Assembly: GCA_014380825.1 (NCBI GenBank)
Contig: JACMJD010000472.1
Location: 1-14,188, forward strand
Source: Phycisphaerae bacterium
GTDB lineage: Bacteria > Planctomycetota > Phycisphaerae > Tepidisphaerales > Tepidisphaeraceae
Length of the DNA stretch: 14,188 bases
Reading direction: 5' to 3'
In this document: positions 12,943 to 14,188 of the stretch, in pieces
Position numbering within the stretch: position 1 is the first letter of the stretch
How the letters are laid out: every line of letters begins with the position of its first letter
Position numbers and translations under genes: made by a program
The notes under the pieces: model-generated
What the model saw: the letters and a program-made list of their open reading frames with translations, nothing else
What the model was told of the DNA's origin: nothing
Databases searched by the model: none

Positions 12943-13006
12943 GATTACGTGATTACGTGATTACGTGAGAAGGCGTCATCTCCTCCTCTCACGTAATTAC
13001 GTAATC
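12943..13006. terminator. GATTACGT tandem repeat and long hairpin between convergent genes
   Basis: Three head-to-tail copies of GATTACGT fill 12943-12966. The arm 12951-12970 pairs with 12987-13006 over 20 bp with a single G-T wobble, around a 16-nt loop that can add AGG/CCT pairs. It sits between two convergent stop codons (12937 and 13023), so a bidirectional transcription-end structure is the natural guess, though the stem is A/T-rich and has no T tail. Confidence 0.55.
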
Positions 13007-13022
13007 GCCTAATCAACGCGTC

Positions 13023-13415
13023 TTACGCGAGCGGCGCAAAGAGGCTGATGTGGTTCCCATCCGGATCCGTCACGATCGCATACCTCTGCCCCCAGAACGC
13101 ATCCCATGGCGACTTGTGTCCGTGATAGCCCGCGCGCGTCAGTTTGTTGAACGTCTGGTCGACGCTCGCGGGTGAGTCACACTTAAACGCCAGTTCCATC
13201 CGCGCGCCGCCGGACGGTTCGGTCCAGGTGGGGTCGATGCCTTTGACCATCTCGGTGGTGTTCCAGGAAATTCGGTATCCGTTCGACGTGGTGACGTCGA
13301 CGTACGGCTCGGCGTCTTTGCCTTCTGGGATCGGGAGACCGAGCGTGCGATAGAACTTCAGCGACGCGCCCATGTCTCTGACGACCAGGCCGATCATGTC
13401 GGGAAGAATTGGCAT
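13023..13415 (-). CDS. VOC-family (glyoxalase-like) protein
   Basis: This small cytoplasmic protein has 130 residues from ATG 13415 (minus). A longer reading from 13451 adds 12 residues that do not look like the fold. It is a single VOC unit with both half-motifs: IGLVVRDMGASLKFYRTLGL at the start, and YAIVTDPDGNHISLFAPL at the end. In between, GGARMELAFKCDSPASVDQ and KLTRAGYHGHKSPWDAFWGQ resemble the antibiotic-resistance or dioxygenase-like VOC group. The usual first His ligand is Gly (MIGLVV), so the metal site is not certain. The substrate is unknown. It converges on the other VOC gene, but the two are not close copies: this one lacks the C-terminal modules. Confidence 0.88.
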   Translation of the reverse strand: MPILPDMIGLVVRDMGASLKFYRTLGLPIPEGKDAEPYVDVTTSNGYRISWNTTEMVKGIDPTWTEPSGGARMELAFKCDSPASVDQTFNKLTRAGYHGHKSPWDAFWGQRYAIVTDPDGNHISLFAPLA

Positions 13416-13508
13416 GTGTGATTCATACCGACGAGATGCGGTTGCTTGCAATCTATTCTCGCGCGGTTTCGTTTGGAGAAGGTGAGACTTGCCGCAAGCG
13501 GCGCGAGA

Positions 13509-13715
13509 TCACGATCGTCCAAACCGCGCGCTTGGGGCGCGTGGCGTGCCTGGTCCCATCCCGTATCCCTCAAGATCCAGGAACTGCCGGATCAATCGAG
13601 CGATGAGCGTGCTCTTTTTGAACCCGCGGTCGCGGCAATAGTGATCGAACCGGGTGAACTCTTCGTCGTTCAGAAGGACGGTAATTTTCGCGAGTTTCTT
13701 TCGGTTGGTCGCCAC
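13509..13715 (-). CDS. Ribbon-helix-helix DNA-binding protein
   Basis: This 68-residue protein is probably a dimeric RHH (CopG/Arc-like) DNA-binding protein. The pattern is a short basic start, a strand AKITVLLND, helix 1 EEFTRFDHYCRDRG, the turn FKKS, helix 2 TLIARLIRQFLD, and a short tail. It starts with GTG 13715 (minus) behind GGAG at 8-nt spacing. It may be a transcription regulator or the antitoxin half of a toxin-antitoxin pair, but no toxin-like frame lies next to it. An inverted repeat and promoter-like boxes just upstream (13742-13796) fit self-regulation. Confidence 0.75.
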   Translation of the reverse strand: MATNRKKLAKITVLLNDEEFTRFDHYCRDRGFKKSTLIARLIRQFLDLEGYGMGPGTPRAPSARFGRS

Positions 13716-14025
13716 GCGGGATGCTCCAGTTCGTGGGAGTTCGCACTTATCCTACAAGTGCGGACAATTTTACACATCGCCGCATAAGTACGTAAAGGTG
13801 CGTAATCAACGATTTCCGGCACGGCCTTCGCTTTGTGTTCTTCGCTGTCGAGTTTGACCGGGTTGTAGGGCCAGGGCCGGGCCAATTCGCTTGTCACGGA
13901 CGACGAACGCGAAGAAGCGAGTCGTATCCGTGAAGTCAGCCAGCACAATTCGTCGTCCGCCTCGACGTCGCTCCATGCGAACGAGTTCGCCTTTAGTTCG
14001 GGCGATTTCGCGAGCGGACCAGCCG
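13716..14025. other. Divergent intergenic region before the ligase
   Basis: About 310 bp lie between the RHH start and the ligase start. The RHH-proximal part holds the promoter and operator candidates. From about 13800 to 14020 two different minus-strand frames look partly protein-like: first a frame with RRIVLADFTDTTRFFAFVV, then another with VKLDSEEHKAKAVPEIVDY. No single frame spans both, so I do not call a gene. The plus frame of the ligase is also open upstream to at least 13930 (a GTG), leaving an N-terminal extension possible. Confidence 0.4.
13742..13796 (-). promoter_or_regulatory. Putative promoter and operator of the RHH gene
   Basis: On the minus strand, TTTACG (13796-13791) and TAAAAT (13772-13767) are separated by 18 nt and resemble -35 and -10 boxes. 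A 7-bp perfect inverted repeat (CGCACTT at 13742-13748, AAGTGCG at 13756-13762) falls where transcription would start, about 27-47 nt before the GTG. An operator overlapping the start site is usual for self-repressing RHH proteins. Confidence 0.45.
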
Positions 14026-14188
14026 ATGCCTGACCTGATCGCCCCGATGATGGCGACGCTCGCACCGCTTCCCCCCGACGACCCGGACTTTGCATTCGAA
14101 TACAAGTGGGACGGTGTCCGCACGATCGCGTTCTTCGATCGCGGACGGTGCCGGCTTCAGACTCGCAACCTGCTGGACACCACTCGCC
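14026..14188 (+). CDS. ATP-dependent DNA ligase (LigD-type ligase domain), partial at 3' end
   Basis: The first 54 codons of an ATP-dependent DNA ligase are present and the gene runs off the window. The protein begins MPDLIAPMMATLAPLP, the usual start of a LigD-type adenylation domain (LxPMLATxxxLP). It continues with the nucleotidyl-transferase motif I FEYKWDGVR, in which Lys27 should form the covalent AMP adduct, followed by RGRCRLQTRNLLD (motif Ia-like). Such enzymes seal ends in bacterial non-homologous end joining, usually with Ku. Whether the full gene carries only adenylation and OB domains or also a polymerase domain cannot be seen. The phosphoesterase domain is encoded separately at 2861-3631. 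No strong ribosome-binding site precedes ATG 14026. Confidence 0.9.
   Translation, partial: MPDLIAPMMATLAPLPPDDPDFAFEYKWDGVRTIAFFDRGRCRLQTRNLLDTTR

Noticed and set aside
12943..12966. A CRISPR-like array
   Set aside because: The repeats are only 8 bp, directly abutting, without spacers, and no cas gene is near.
13509..13715. A toxin-antitoxin pair with the RHH protein as antitoxin
   Set aside because: No RelE-, MazF- or PIN-like frame is adjacent on the same strand; the neighbours are a VOC protein and a DNA ligase.

Overview
The window is GC-rich, gene-dense bacterial chromosome with no tRNA, rRNA, CRISPR array, transposase or phage gene. Codon third positions are strongly G/C and CGATCG-like words recur. 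The mix of genes (a small low-affinity iron permease family protein, stand-alone LigD-type phosphoesterase, DinB, VOC proteins, a Tat-exported ankyrin protein, a hybrid histidine kinase) would suit a soil or freshwater member of the Planctomycetota, perhaps Phycisphaerae. That is a guess from overall character; no taxonomic marker gene is present.

Layout. Positions 186-3631 hold five tightly packed plus-strand genes, probably one or two transcripts: a two-helix iron-permease family membrane protein, an M24 (Xaa-Pro aminopeptidase type) peptidase, a DUF5655-like protein, a DUF4287-SRPBCC fusion, and a stand-alone DNA ligase D 3'-phosphoesterase domain protein. A Tat-exported ankyrin protein (3694-4191, minus) converges on this block. 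Divergent from it is a DinB-family protein (4288-4791), followed by a small Lys/Arg-rich protein (4849-5112). A striking 39-nt hairpin (5131-5169) separates the latter from a large membrane-bound hybrid histidine kinase (5179-7725), whose 3' end overlaps a convergent cyclophilin (7706-8218).

Positions 8276-11256 hold a divergent pair: a condensation-domain-like acyltransferase (minus) and a polytopic LPG-synthase-TM/UPF0104-type membrane protein with a large extra-membrane insert (plus). An inverted repeat lies in the gap between them. Both could act in envelope lipid or glycolipid metabolism, but that rests only on adjacency. Next comes about 850 bp of mostly non-coding, repeat-like DNA (11257-12109) with one doubtful small membrane-protein frame.

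The right end carries a VOC protein with an unusual tandemly duplicated C-terminal module (12110-12937), a hairpin made of GATTACGT repeats, a convergent VOC protein (13023-13415), a small ribbon-helix-helix protein (13509-13715) with a plausible self-operator, and the first 54 codons of an ATP-dependent DNA ligase (from 14026) that runs off the window.

The phosphoesterase and ligase functions that many bacteria fuse in LigD are therefore separate genes here, more than 10 kb apart. No Ku or primase-polymerase domain is in view. The most distinctive points are this split, the Asp-to-Asn change in the phosphoesterase N-terminal motif, the duplicated module on the VOC protein, and the two long intergenic hairpins.
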